From: Calditrichia bacterium
GTDB lineage: Bacteria > Calditrichota > Calditrichia > RBG-13-44-9 > J075
Direction of reading: 5' to 3'
DNA length: 64,000 nucleotides
NCBI GenBank assembly: GCA_028284445.1
Contig: JANQRS010000070.1
Location: forward strand, 1 to 64,000
The position numbers and the translations under genes were made by a program. Each line of letters starts with the position of its first letter. Position 1 is the first letter of the stretch. The notes beneath the pieces are model-generated. The model was not told the DNA's origin, did no database searches, and was given only the letters and a program-made list of their open reading frames with translations. Below are positions 41,946-51,191 of this stretch, in pieces.

Positions 41946-42649
41946 TCGTGGAGTTCCTCTTGGAAGTGCTCCTTATATGCTTCCTGCGCGATTTTGTAAT
42001 CATCTATCCGACCAATATCCAGCCAGAACTCGCTCATCAAATAGCGGGCAACGGCTGTATCACTTTCCAGCATTTTCTTGATTAAATCATCAATACCAAA
42101 ATAGGTATCATTCGGTACCCAATCGAGGATGCCCGGCTTCATTAAATACATGCCGGCGATGATCTCGATTTCCAAGTCCGGCTTTTCTTCAACATCAACG
42201 ATGAAGTCATCCTTAATCTGGACGCTGCCGAAATTAAAAGGGGTGCGAATTTTCTTCGTCACCACAGTTAAATCCGACGGTTTGCTGACGGCATATTTCA
42301 GCAGTTGACCAAAATCGATGGTCGTGAGAATATCGCCGTTCATCAAGACAAACGGCTCGTCAAGCTCTTCGCGAAGAAGCGATAACGGGCCACAGGTGCC
42401 CAGTGGTTTTTCCTCACGGCTAAACTTGACGCTAACCCCCATTCGCTTGCCGTCGCCAATGAAGGATTCAACATAATCAGCCTTGTAGTTGGTAGCGATA
42501 TAGATCTGATCAAACCCAAAACGCGCCAAGTGGCGGATCTGGATTTCCAACACGGCTTTTTCACCGATGGGCAATAGCGGTTTCGGAATGGCCTCGGTAA
42601 ACGGTTTCAACCGGGTTCCCAACCCTCCTGCAAGAATTACAGCTTTCAA
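41942..42649 (-). CDS. Sugar-1-phosphate nucleotidyltransferase
   Basis: Protein of 235 residues. Signature LAGGLGTRLKPFTEAIPKPLLPIGEKAV at the N-terminus. FVLMNGDILTTIDFG holds the metal-binding Asp, with VEEKPDLEIEIIAGMYLM and the C-terminal FWLDIGRIDDYKIAQ. The short length without a C-terminal beta-helix is like HddC/ManC-type or RmlA-type minimal enzymes; the nucleotide (GDP, CDP, dTDP or UDP) cannot be read from the sequence. It starts the amino-sugar/acyl module and overlaps the aminotransferase by 4 bases. Confidence 0.88.
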   Translation of the reverse strand: MKAVILAGGLGTRLKPFTEAIPKPLLPIGEKAVLEIQIRHLARFGFDQIYIATNYKADYVESFIGDGKRMGVSVKFSREEKPLGTCGPLSLLREELDEPFVLMNGDILTTIDFGQLLKYAVSKPSDLTVVTKKIRTPFNFGSVQIKDDFIVDVEEKPDLEIEIIAGMYLMKPGILDWVPNDTYFGIDDLIKKMLESDTAVARYLMSEFWLDIGRIDDYKIAQEAYKEHFQEELHD

Positions 42650-42715
42650 TAGACTCTCCCTTCTTTCATGTCCTTATTCTGGTTATATAGTCCATTATCC
42701 GGTCCTCCCCCCGAT

Positions 42716-43900
42716 CTAAGAATCGGGAACCGCATATTGCTGTCTAATTTTTGCCAGTTTTTGCCAGGCCGCGTTCAACTTTTCACCATTCCTGTGACTG
42801 TCGTATCCCTCGGCCACTATTTTTGTATTTGCCTGAACCATTGCAGCCTTGTCAACTGCAGCCATTCGAGCAACCTGAATCAGCTTCTGTGCAATATCCT
42901 CCGTTGATGAATCGTCGATGTATACTACATTTTTATCCGGTTCAAATACATCGCGGTATACGTCAAGGTCCGAAATGACCGGCACTGCACCTGCGCGCAT
43001 GGTTTCAAGAATAACCGCCGCCGGCTGATCATTTTTTGCTATCGACACCATTGCATCCGCAATAGCATGTAGTGATATAATCTCTTCGTAAGGTAAGAAA
43101 TCCTTGATTGAAATAAAACGATCCTCTAAACCATGTGTCGTGATCTGTGCCTGAACCTGGCGTTGCAATTCTTTATCAGTCCCATGCGTTCGGATGAGCG
43201 CTCGCACGGCAATTCCCTCCGCAGTCAGCCTCTTTACGGCCGGAATCAGATTCAGAATATTTGCAAACACATCGCGCATCCCACGGGGCGCCAAAATGAC
43301 AAATTCATCGTCCTTTATGCCATAATGCTGCCGGGTTTGTGCAGGATCCACCTGCTCGAGTATATCTACAATTTTCTGATATTCAATACCCCAGGGCATT
43401 GACAATACTTTGCCGGCATCCAAATCATACTCTTCCTGCAGAAAGCGGGTAAGGGCGGGACCGGAGTTGGTGTGAACGAGATTGCATTGGGTAAGGGTCT
43501 CGCGAATCATATCGCTTCGCGAATCTTCCCACCAGGAGCGGTGATTATAATCGCCGCCCAGCAAGGAGACCATTACCGGAACCCCGCTTGCCGCCTTCAC
43601 AGCTACGGTCCCCCAGAAGTCCACACCCAATGCATGTATGATGTCCGGTTTGATTTTGCGGACCACTCGCCGGGTCAGATTTATAGAATGCAGAAAACGA
43701 TCATCATCATATACCTTACGCCGCAAGCGCGTCCAAAGGCTCGGTCCGTGCCGAATGAGATCATCCCGCCCCTGGAAAGCCGGGTGTCCACCGATCAAAT
43801 GGGTTTCGTGTCCAAAGCGTTGACAAATGTCGAGCAGGATATTGAGGTGTATTTCCTTAATCGTGGTCAGGTAAAGGATTTTAAGCTGCGGCGCAGGCAT
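42716..43900 (-). CDS. Family-4-like glycosyltransferase
   Basis: Protein of 394 residues. N-terminal half with IIHALGVDFWGTVAVKAAS and SLLGGDYNHRSWWEDS. The C-terminal half has VILAPRGMRDVFANILNLIPAVKRL, IKDFLPYEEIISLHAIADAMVSI and ILETMRAGAVPVISDLDVYRD. GT-B fold, cytoplasmic. The start overlaps the last base of the flippase gene (43900). Linkage and donor unknown. Confidence 0.88.
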   Translation of the reverse strand: MPAPQLKILYLTTIKEIHLNILLDICQRFGHETHLIGGHPAFQGRDDLIRHGPSLWTRLRRKVYDDDRFLHSINLTRRVVRKIKPDIIHALGVDFWGTVAVKAASGVPVMVSLLGGDYNHRSWWEDSRSDMIRETLTQCNLVHTNSGPALTRFLQEEYDLDAGKVLSMPWGIEYQKIVDILEQVDPAQTRQHYGIKDDEFVILAPRGMRDVFANILNLIPAVKRLTAEGIAVRALIRTHGTDKELQRQVQAQITTHGLEDRFISIKDFLPYEEIISLHAIADAMVSIAKNDQPAAVILETMRAGAVPVISDLDVYRDVFEPDKNVVYIDDSSTEDIAQKLIQVARMAAVDKAAMVQANTKIVAEGYDSHRNGEKLNAAWQKLAKIRQQYAVPDS

Positions 43901-45177
43901 TACTGTAATCGTCCCTGTTTCTTCAGGATGTATGAATAATAAAATACACCCAGCGTAGTCATAATTCCGCGTGTCAAGAGCGTGCTGTAGGCGATTCCCA
44001 TCAGCCCAAATTCATAATACAGGATAATATTGAAGCCAATATTCAGAACCGGCGCGATCGAATCGATGACCAGCATGCTTTTCTCGTTGCCGGTGGCAAC
44101 AACGGCCGAGGTAAAAGGCAAATTCATAAAGCCGAAAGCGATGTAGTATATCAGCACGCTGAGGATCGGTCCTGATGCCTGGAATTTTTCATCAAAAAGG
44201 AAGACAATTAGCTCTTCGGCAACCAAACTAAATATCGCTGCAAAAGCGGCCACCGCGGAGAAAAGCAGCAGGGAGACCTTCAGCAGCAGCGATAGTCGTA
44301 CGCTGCCGGCTTCAAATCGCTTCACGAACATTGGAAAGAATGCCAGCGAGACCTGACTGCGAATCATTTGCATGTACTTGGCAATCTTGAAGGCAATAGC
44401 ATAAACTCCGACTTCAGTGGAATTGCCCATAAAGGAGATCATCAGCAGGTCAATGCGAGTATGAAGGAAGCTGACAACGCCCATCGCTGAAAAAACAAGC
44501 GATGGCTTGAGCAATTCCGGCTCCCACTTCGGCCACACGAAGAGCTTGAATTTCAGGACGCGCCGCGACAGATACATCGTGACGAAGAGCGCCAGGAATC
44601 CAGCCGACAACTGCAGCAGAATCAGCCACAGGATATCGACTTTTTGATAAACAATGATGACGGCAAATACTGTATAAAACAGCTGTTTACCAAGGGTAAT
44701 CAGCGCCACCCATTTCATTCTTTCGGCGGCCAGGAAGATTGTGTTAAATACGGGAATGTGTACGAAGGATATGTGGATCAGGGAGTAGGCGACGATATAG
44801 AACTTTAAGAAATCATCATATTTGTCCACAAAGAAAACAGAAACAATCGTTACGATAATCGAGAGAATTGCACAGATATGCTTGATGCCAATCAGCTTTT
44901 CAAGGCTGATCGGCATTGACTCAAGATTCTTGCTGCCTTCGCGGATTAACACCCGGCTGGTGCCCTTGAGATTTAGAATGTCAAAGGCGCCGACAAAGGT
45001 AAACACTGTAACATATAAACCGTAGTTATCCGGACCAAGCTCGCGAGCAATGATGGTCATACCTAGGAAAGCGACAAATTGGGTGGCCAATTGTCCTGCC
45101 GTCAGGTAAGATACATTTCTCAGTGCCCGCGCAAACTTACCGGTCGTAAAACGGTCAAGAAATGCACGAAAATTCAT
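43900..45177 (-). CDS. Wzx-like lipid-linked oligosaccharide flippase
   Basis: Protein of 425 residues with about 12-14 membrane helices, MOP superfamily. N-terminal NVSYLTAGQLATQFVAFLGM and RELGPDNYGLYVTVFTFVG. Hydrophobic segments run to the C-terminus (IMTTLGVFYYSYILKKQG). It moves the undecaprenyl-linked repeat to the periplasmic face. Together with the Wzy-like protein (29288) and the initiating transferase (19319), it completes a Wzy-dependent pathway. The stop at 43900 overlaps the glycosyltransferase start. Confidence 0.9.
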   Translation of the reverse strand: MNFRAFLDRFTTGKFARALRNVSYLTAGQLATQFVAFLGMTIIARELGPDNYGLYVTVFTFVGAFDILNLKGTSRVLIREGSKNLESMPISLEKLIGIKHICAILSIIVTIVSVFFVDKYDDFLKFYIVAYSLIHISFVHIPVFNTIFLAAERMKWVALITLGKQLFYTVFAVIIVYQKVDILWLILLQLSAGFLALFVTMYLSRRVLKFKLFVWPKWEPELLKPSLVFSAMGVVSFLHTRIDLLMISFMGNSTEVGVYAIAFKIAKYMQMIRSQVSLAFFPMFVKRFEAGSVRLSLLLKVSLLLFSAVAAFAAIFSLVAEELIVFLFDEKFQASGPILSVLIYYIAFGFMNLPFTSAVVATGNEKSMLVIDSIAPVLNIGFNIILYYEFGLMGIAYSTLLTRGIMTTLGVFYYSYILKKQGRLQ

Positions 45178-46575
45178 TTAACTGCCATTTACACCCGCAG
45201 TGCTTAATTCTCCCGTAGAGAATGGCTCATAGGTAACAATATCGAGCCCTTCAAGATCACTTCTGTCGAATATAAGTTCATCTATTTCGGTCGTCTGCGT
45301 GGTGCCCCAATAATTGTCCGTAGCAAAGACCCGGGCAATGCTGGTGGTTCCGCGCAGTTCTACGACATAGATGGCGGTATTGATATAGTTATTGCGTTGT
45401 GGTGTTACGTCTACCGAAGGCTTCTGGTGAGATATGCGCTGATAACGGATATTATAGTCGCTATCCCGGAACACATTTTCGGTTATCGAAACGGTTGTCA
45501 GATCTGCCACAATAATGTTTTCAGTTGAGCTCAAAAAATCGTTGTGATGCACGTTTCCAGTCACGCCAATCAGCTCCAGATTCAAACCGGATTCCTGAAA
45601 CAAGGTATAGGACACTTCAATATCACTGGATTGCGATAGCTCAAGATCAGTGCTATTATCCAGGAAAACGGCGTTTCTCAGGATACCGTTATTGAATTGT
45701 GTCAGGTTAGCCCCGACATTGGAATCCAGAAAAATGCTGTTTTCGATGGTCCCGGTACTGTTAAATACGCTTAAGGCTACGTCGGCGGTATTTTGCAGGC
45801 TGGAAGCAGTAAGCGTAAAGGTGGAATTGTCGATTGCCAGCTTAAAATCGTTATGGGCGAGCAGATTTCGCAGGTTCAAATTGCCGTGGTTTTCAAATAG
45901 CAGTTCGCCGGTCGTCGAAATGGTTTCCCCAAAGACATGGAGATTGGCTCCGGTATTGATGGTTGTATTGCCCCTTACGGTTACGGTATGAGCACCACCA
46001 AAAACAAAGATGTTGTCACCGCTAAAAGTCAGATTGCTGTTCGGATCGAGGAAAACATCATCTTCAACCAAAATATAGTCGTTTTCAAAATTCAGCGGCT
46101 GGTTGAAGTAGTTGCCGGAAAGGCGCTGAACCGGACGGAGATCGAGGTTTACCGCAGAAGCTGTTGTCACATTATAGACGTAACGGAAACCAATATCATC
46201 GCTGCTCACAACCATAATATAGGTGCTTCCCTCACCGACACCGGTGATTTCGTAACTGCCATCATTGCCGGTTGTGGCACTGGCAACGGCCGAGAACTGG
46301 CGGTGATCAAACACAGACTCCTGTGATAAGGGAAATGCCGCATTGCTATAGGTCGTGCTGATAGCTGACAGCCCTGCATCTAAGGTCACTTCGTTAAACA
46401 GTCGCACCTGAATGCCGCTTAAATCACCGGAGCCCTCGAGGGTGATTCTTCCGCTGACGGCCGGCTGCTCGCTCGGCTCCGTACTGCCGCCGCCACCGCA
46501 ATTCAATAAAACGAGCGTCATTCCGGCTATCGTTAACAGGAAGCGGAATGATAATGATTTCAACTTGCTCATCAT
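45178..46575 (-). CDS. Beta-helix lipoprotein within the polysaccharide cluster
   Basis: Protein of 465 residues from ATG 46575, chosen for GAGGATT just upstream; the longer frame from 46620 overlaps the next gene. The lipoprotein signal ends LVLLNCGGGGSTEP with the acylated cysteine. Next comes a carboxypeptidase-regulatory-like beta sandwich (VSGRITLEGSGDLSGIQVRL) and a long right-handed beta-helix (ILVEDDVFLDPNSNL to FATDNYWGTTQT) with NosD-type rungs. It stops directly before the flippase start. A surface lipoprotein that binds or modifies the polysaccharide is likely; no enzymatic residues were assigned. Confidence 0.75.
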   Translation of the reverse strand: MMSKLKSLSFRFLLTIAGMTLVLLNCGGGGSTEPSEQPAVSGRITLEGSGDLSGIQVRLFNEVTLDAGLSAISTTYSNAAFPLSQESVFDHRQFSAVASATTGNDGSYEITGVGEGSTYIMVVSSDDIGFRYVYNVTTASAVNLDLRPVQRLSGNYFNQPLNFENDYILVEDDVFLDPNSNLTFSGDNIFVFGGAHTVTVRGNTTINTGANLHVFGETISTTGELLFENHGNLNLRNLLAHNDFKLAIDNSTFTLTASSLQNTADVALSVFNSTGTIENSIFLDSNVGANLTQFNNGILRNAVFLDNSTDLELSQSSDIEVSYTLFQESGLNLELIGVTGNVHHNDFLSSTENIIVADLTTVSITENVFRDSDYNIRYQRISHQKPSVDVTPQRNNYINTAIYVVELRGTTSIARVFATDNYWGTTQTTEIDELIFDRSDLEGLDIVTYEPFSTGELSTAGVNGS

Positions 46576-46601
46576 ACTAATCCTCATCTTTTCGGAATCG
46601 G

Positions 46602-47738
46602 TTACGCCCCTGCCTGGCACTTATTAAGTGTTTCCAAAATATAATCCTGATCTTCTTCAGCGAGATAGGGATGCATCGGCAAACTAAAGACAGTCCCGGC
46701 AAGCCGTTCAGTGATCGGTAAGTCGCCTAACTTTCCGCCGAGATCCGCAAAGGCATCTTGCAGATGCAGTGGCTTCGGATAATAGATGGCAGTTGGGATA
46801 CCATGCTCTTTCAGTTGAGCAATCATTTCATCTCGATTATCAACTTGCAGGGTATATTGGGCCCAGGCACTGGTATGCCCATCACCAAGCACCGGTGCGA
46901 CCATCCCCTCAGGTAGCCCATTCGTGTATCGTTGGGCTATTCTGCCGCGCGCTTCAAGCTCAGCGGGAAAAACTTCCATTTTTGCCAGCAACACCGCTGC
47001 CTGAATACAGTCGCAGCGTCCATTTATGCCGATGCGTACATTATCATATTTATGGGTGCCCTTTCCGTGGACGCGAATCGAGCGCATTTTGTCGGCCAGA
47101 TCGTCATCATCAGTAAATATTGCTCCCCCATCTCCGTAGGCACCAAGTGGTTTGGCCGGAAAAAAGGACGTTGCTGCGACATTGCCAAAGCTTCCGGCCC
47201 GTCGGCCGCGATAAGCTGCACCAAAACTCTGGGCGGCATCCTCTATCACAAAGAGGTCAAATTCGCGGGCAATTTTCTCAATTTCTTCGTAATTGGCAAG
47301 CTGACCAAACAAATCCACCGGGATAATGCCGCGCACGCGACCGTTCTTTACACGATCAGAATTCAGGACCGCCCGCAATGCATTGGGGTCCATGTTAAAG
47401 GTATCCGGCTCGATATCAACAAAGACCGGCTCAGCCCCCAGCAGTGAAACAACTTCAGCAGTGGCGATAAAGGTAAATGCGGGCGTCAACACAATATCTC
47501 CGGGACCAACGCCATATGCCATCAAGGGCATCAGGAGCGCGTCCGTACCGCTGGCACAGGAGATACAATGTTTCACTCCGGCGAACTCCGCCAGCAAGGT
47601 TTCCAATTCACGAATTTCCGGACCCATAATGTATTGTCCATGATCCAACACCCGGGCAATACGCCGGTCGATATCAGCACGAATCCGTTCCTGCTGTCCT
47701 TTCAGATCAATAAAAGGCAGGCTTTTTGTGATTGTCAC
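46602..47738 (-). CDS. WbpE-like UDP-3-keto-sugar aminotransferase
   Basis: Protein of 378 residues, DegT/DnrJ/EryC1/StrS family. PLP lysine Lys196 in ATSFFPAKPLGAYGDGGAIF. CASGTDALLMPLMAYGVGPGD and AFTFIATAEVVSLLGAEPVFVDIEPDTFNMD are typical of WbpE/ArnB-type members. In Pseudomonas aeruginosa, WbpE aminates UDP-3-keto-GlcNAcA to UDP-GlcNAc(3NH2)A. It lies 77 bases downstream of the WbpB-WbpD fusion gene, which makes the substrate and uses the product. Distinct from the second DegT enzyme at 40794. Confidence 0.9.
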   Translation of the reverse strand: MTITKSLPFIDLKGQQERIRADIDRRIARVLDHGQYIMGPEIRELETLLAEFAGVKHCISCASGTDALLMPLMAYGVGPGDIVLTPAFTFIATAEVVSLLGAEPVFVDIEPDTFNMDPNALRAVLNSDRVKNGRVRGIIPVDLFGQLANYEEIEKIAREFDLFVIEDAAQSFGAAYRGRRAGSFGNVAATSFFPAKPLGAYGDGGAIFTDDDDLADKMRSIRVHGKGTHKYDNVRIGINGRCDCIQAAVLLAKMEVFPAELEARGRIAQRYTNGLPEGMVAPVLGDGHTSAWAQYTLQVDNRDEMIAQLKEHGIPTAIYYPKPLHLQDAFADLGGKLGDLPITERLAGTVFSLPMHPYLAEEDQDYILETLNKCQAGA

Positions 47739-47815
47739 AGTGGTCTCCTCAGCGGTGATAGTAATTATGAAATGCCAAATTCCAACAGGAAAATTTCAAA
47801 TATTAGAACTTATTT

Positions 47816-49411
47816 TTACGCTCCCTCATTCGTACAAATCAAGGTATTGTCCTGTTGCTGATATTCGCGCTTGCAATGTCTGCAGGTGCTGCGGCTTTCT
47901 GCAAGCTCCAGTCGCTTGCCACAGCGGCAAACCCAGCCAATTTGCCGAGCGGGATTCCCGACCATCAAAGCATATTCCGGCACATCTTTTACGACCACCG
48001 CGCCAGCGCCAATAAAGGCAAAGCGCCCGATGGTGTTTCCGCAAACGATGGTTGCATTGGCGCCGATAGATGCGCCATAGCGCACCAGCGTCGGCGCGTA
48101 GAATTCCGAGCCTCGCTGCGGGAATTCACAACGCGGATTTAACACGTTGGTAAATACCATGGAAGGTCCGCAGAACACGTAATCTTCCAACTCAACGCCC
48201 TCATATACCGATACATTATTCTGGATTTTGACGTGACTGCCAATGGTCACGTTGTTACCAACATTAACATTCTGCCCCAGCGAACAGGATTCCCCAATGG
48301 TCGTTCCGCTTTGCACATGGGAATAATGCCAAATCTTGGTATTGTTACCAATCGCGCAGCCGTCGTCGACAACCGCAGAAGGGTGAACGAAATAGGCGGG
48401 TTCTGCCTCAACTGGCTCCGGCTGCTTCGGATCCTTGCTTTCCAGGCGCAGCTGGGCACGCTCGAGGATATCGAGAACGATTGTGCCGTTAGCACCGTCC
48501 GAGAGCGGCTGACGGTCATGCACCACGCAATCGCGAAAATGTTCTAATTCGGTTTTCAGCGGCGGCTCATATTCGTATTCAACAACTTCATAGCCATCGT
48601 CACGCTTCACCGGCTGGCCATCAACCAGGTCGATACCCTTGGGATAGAGAATCAACTTGTCCGTTTGCCGGGTGTCTTCAAAAACCAGCATGCTGCGATC
48701 ACCAATTACCACCAGGCGCTGCTCTTTAAACGGATGCAACCAACTCACATGGATATGGGCGCGGATATTATTGGGATACACCAGTGATGTCAAGGTGACA
48801 TCATGAATATCCGGCTGCAAAAAGACACCGCCCTTGGCTTCTACTTCCAGGGGATCAGTACCGATAAGGTATTGGAGAATGGAAATATCATGGGGGGCAA
48901 ATGACCAGAGAATATTCTCTTCCTTTCGGACGGTCCCGAGATTGAGCCGATTGCTGTAAATATACTGTAGTTTTCCGACAGTGCCGTCGTCGATGAGGGC
49001 CTTAATCTTCTGAATAGCAGCATGATAGAGCATCACGTGTCCGACCATGAGGATCTTGTTCTCACGTGCGGCGATCTTTTCCAACGTCCGGGACTCTCGT
49101 GAGTATAAAGCCACCGGTTTTTCCACAAGAACGTGCTTGCCGGCTTTTAGGATTTTACTGGCGAGGGTAAAATGGGTTTCGGCCGGGGTTGCCAGTACTA
49201 TGGCGTTGATCTGAGAATCATTCAGCACCGCAGCCAGATCAGAGGTAAAAGTAACCTCCGGGCTGATTTCCTTTACCAGACCTGCACGCTCAGGATTCAG
49301 GTCGACCACGGCGCGAAGTTCCTTGCCGAAGCATTCAGCGGCTGTTCGGACATGGTTTAATCCCCAGCGTCCGGCGCCGACAATGGCCAAGCCAAATGGA
49401 TTTGCTGACAT
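47816..49411 (-). CDS. Fused WbpB-like dehydrogenase / WbpD-like N-acetyltransferase
   Basis: Protein of 531 residues. Residues 1-320 are a Gfo/Idh/MocA oxidoreductase (FGLAIVGAGRWGLNHVR, EKPVALYSRE, LQPDIHDVTLTSLVYPNN). From ~330 there is a left-handed beta-helix acyltransferase (VHPSAVVDDGCAIGNNTKIW, SHVKIQNNVSVYEGVELED, NATIVCGNTIGRFAFIGAG). A C-terminal zinc-binding tail ends it (VCRCGKRLEL, CRHCKREY). In P. aeruginosa these are separate enzymes (WbpB, UDP-GlcNAcA 3-dehydrogenase; WbpD, N-acetyltransferase) acting either side of WbpE, whose likely counterpart is the next gene (46602). The fusion would channel the unstable 3-keto intermediate. Active-site match to WbpB specifically is inferred. 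Confidence 0.88.
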   Translation of the reverse strand: MSANPFGLAIVGAGRWGLNHVRTAAECFGKELRAVVDLNPERAGLVKEISPEVTFTSDLAAVLNDSQINAIVLATPAETHFTLASKILKAGKHVLVEKPVALYSRESRTLEKIAARENKILMVGHVMLYHAAIQKIKALIDDGTVGKLQYIYSNRLNLGTVRKEENILWSFAPHDISILQYLIGTDPLEVEAKGGVFLQPDIHDVTLTSLVYPNNIRAHIHVSWLHPFKEQRLVVIGDRSMLVFEDTRQTDKLILYPKGIDLVDGQPVKRDDGYEVVEYEYEPPLKTELEHFRDCVVHDRQPLSDGANGTIVLDILERAQLRLESKDPKQPEPVEAEPAYFVHPSAVVDDGCAIGNNTKIWHYSHVQSGTTIGESCSLGQNVNVGNNVTIGSHVKIQNNVSVYEGVELEDYVFCGPSMVFTNVLNPRCEFPQRGSEFYAPTLVRYGASIGANATIVCGNTIGRFAFIGAGAVVVKDVPEYALMVGNPARQIGWVCRCGKRLELAESRSTCRHCKREYQQQDNTLICTNEGA

Positions 49412-49462
49412 TCAATTGCTCCATTGACGATGATTCAACTCGTTACGCTCGCACGCAACGCT

Positions 49463-50428
49463 CTAAATTTTCAGCCCCTGCACCCAATCCCGATTTGCCT
49501 TATACCAATCAACCACCCGTCGCAGACCTTCTTCGATCGCCACTTCCGGCTCCCAGTCAAGCAGTTTACGGGTATGACTGATATCGGACCAGGTCACCAG
49601 ATTATCTGCCGGATGACGCGGCAAGTAATTGCATTCGGCTTTCTTGCCAAGCAACTCTTCAAGCAGCGAGACCACCTGGTTCAACTTCACCGGGTTATCG
49701 TCGCCAACGTTCATAATATTATATCCTTCGAGGTCCATAGCGCGAATACTGGCTTCAGCCACATCGCCAACGAAGGTAAAATCCCGCGCCTGCTCACCAT
49801 CGCCGTAGATATCGATGGCCCTGCCCTGGTCTATGGCGACCATGAATTTGAAGTAGGCCATATCCGGCCGGCCGGCCGGTCCATACACGCTAAAGTAGCG
49901 GGGAATGGCGATGTCCAGCCCGTAGATGTAGTGATAGGAATGACAGAGCGTTTCCGCTGCCTTTTTCGAGGCAGCATATGGCGAAATCACCCGATCAGTA
50001 TTGTCCTCGATCCGAAACGGCGTCTCATTCAATCCATACACGCTGGAGGTAGACGCCTGCACCAGCTTACGTATACCGGAGCGCCGACAGCACTCGAGAA
50101 TATTCAAGGTACCGCTGGTATTGGTATCATAATATAACCACGGTTGATCAACACTGGCACGCACACCGGCACGCGCGGCAATATTAAATATCCCATCAAA
50201 CTCATGATACTGAAATAACACTTCAAGCGCTTGAAAGTTCGCAATATTGAGCTTCTTGAAAGTAAAACTATCATATTGAGACAGGTTTTTCAGGCGATAT
50301 TCCTTCAGACGCGTGTCGTAATAGTCATTCAGGTTATCTACACCGATGACCTGGTGTCCCCTCTCGAGCAATTTCTTGCCAATCTGAGAGCCAATAAAAC
50401 CGGCACAACCGGTTAAGAGATATATCAT
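49463..50428 (-). CDS. UDP-glucuronate 4-epimerase-like nucleotide-sugar epimerase
   Basis: Protein of 321 residues. TGCAGFIGSQIGKKLL cofactor motif, VIGVDNLNDYYDTRLKEYRL typical of the CapI/GAE type, ARAGVRASVDQPW, catalytic Ser-Tyr-Lys in TSSVYGLN and YAASKKAAE, YFSVYGPAGRPDMA. It interconverts UDP-glucuronate and UDP-galacturonate, or a close homologue of that step. The dehydrogenase at 58632 could supply the uronic acid if it acts on UDP-glucose. It has a second, more distant epimerase companion at 56000. Confidence 0.88.
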   Translation of the reverse strand: MIYLLTGCAGFIGSQIGKKLLERGHQVIGVDNLNDYYDTRLKEYRLKNLSQYDSFTFKKLNIANFQALEVLFQYHEFDGIFNIAARAGVRASVDQPWLYYDTNTSGTLNILECCRRSGIRKLVQASTSSVYGLNETPFRIEDNTDRVISPYAASKKAAETLCHSYHYIYGLDIAIPRYFSVYGPAGRPDMAYFKFMVAIDQGRAIDIYGDGEQARDFTFVGDVAEASIRAMDLEGYNIMNVGDDNPVKLNQVVSLLEELLGKKAECNYLPRHPADNLVTWSDISHTRKLLDWEPEVAIEEGLRRVVDWYKANRDWVQGLKI

Positions 50429-51191
50429 TCAAATTGCTTTCGTTCTTGGTTAACCCGGCTCAATGTAATCAGTATGCTGGCCTCGTGAAACAAGATCTTC
50501 ACAATTCCCATAAGACCCCGGGCATAGCTCCGCCCCGTCACTTACAGATCACGGTTTGGCAACCTGCATATCAGGGCAAGCCCTATATAACAATAGCAGA
50601 GCCAAACTTTCCTGTTTGAAAAGCCCTGTCATTATACATGGAGAATGTTCTTTAAACATTCAGATTGGAAATCCATTTCCCGGGACAAAATTGGAGGAAG
50701 GCAAGATGCAAAATCTTGGTCCTTGATTACCATATTCAAATGCTATTTTGCCGAAGAAGCACTCCTGGCGCTACGCTTTAAATCGTCGGCTAAAATCCAT
50801 TTTCCTTTATGGCAAAACGACAACTTTATCATCTCCAAACGCAAATAAGCCCCAATCGACTACAGCCTTAAAATTTAGAATTCAACTATAGCGATTGCAA
50901 CTCATTTCTATCAGGTCAGGTAGCAAATGCGGTGTGAAAGCGGTGGTATTACTCTACCTGTCCGACGGCATAAATCTAAACATTTGTTCATCCCGAGGAC
51001 TGGCAAATATCACATATGAAAAATTCCCGCTATAAGCGGTGGTAGTAGTAGGTTAGATTGCAGATGAGTCATGAATGATCTATTCACGTACATAATTTCC
51101 AAATTCCAACAGAAAAAATTCCAAAAAGAAAGCTTCAGTAGCGGGCTTTTTGGATTTTTTTCTGTTGGAGCCTGGAGTTTAATCTTTTCAA
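50429..51191. other. 763-bp gap between epimerase and transporter
   Basis: The longest gap in the polysaccharide cluster. It contains the 24-bp-arm hairpin at 51105-51169 and otherwise only short non-coding frames; no ribosome site or recognisable motif was found. It divides the sugar genes (below 50.4 kb) from the sulfate genes (above 51.2 kb), and may hold a promoter for the lower part. Confidence 0.5.
51105..51169. terminator. Long hairpin after the sulfate transporter gene
   Basis: Arms TCCAACAGAAAAAATTCCAA... and its complement are 24 bases with one mismatch, spacer 17 bases. The inner arms have A and T runs that give a terminator-like structure on the minus strand, 23 bases past the stop at 51192. 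CCAAATTCCAACAG also occurs near 47774, so the element may be a dispersed repeat used as a terminator. Confidence 0.6.

Noticed and set aside
50645..50848. 67-codon plus-strand frame in the 763-bp gap
   Set aside because: No ribosome site, motif or consistent composition.
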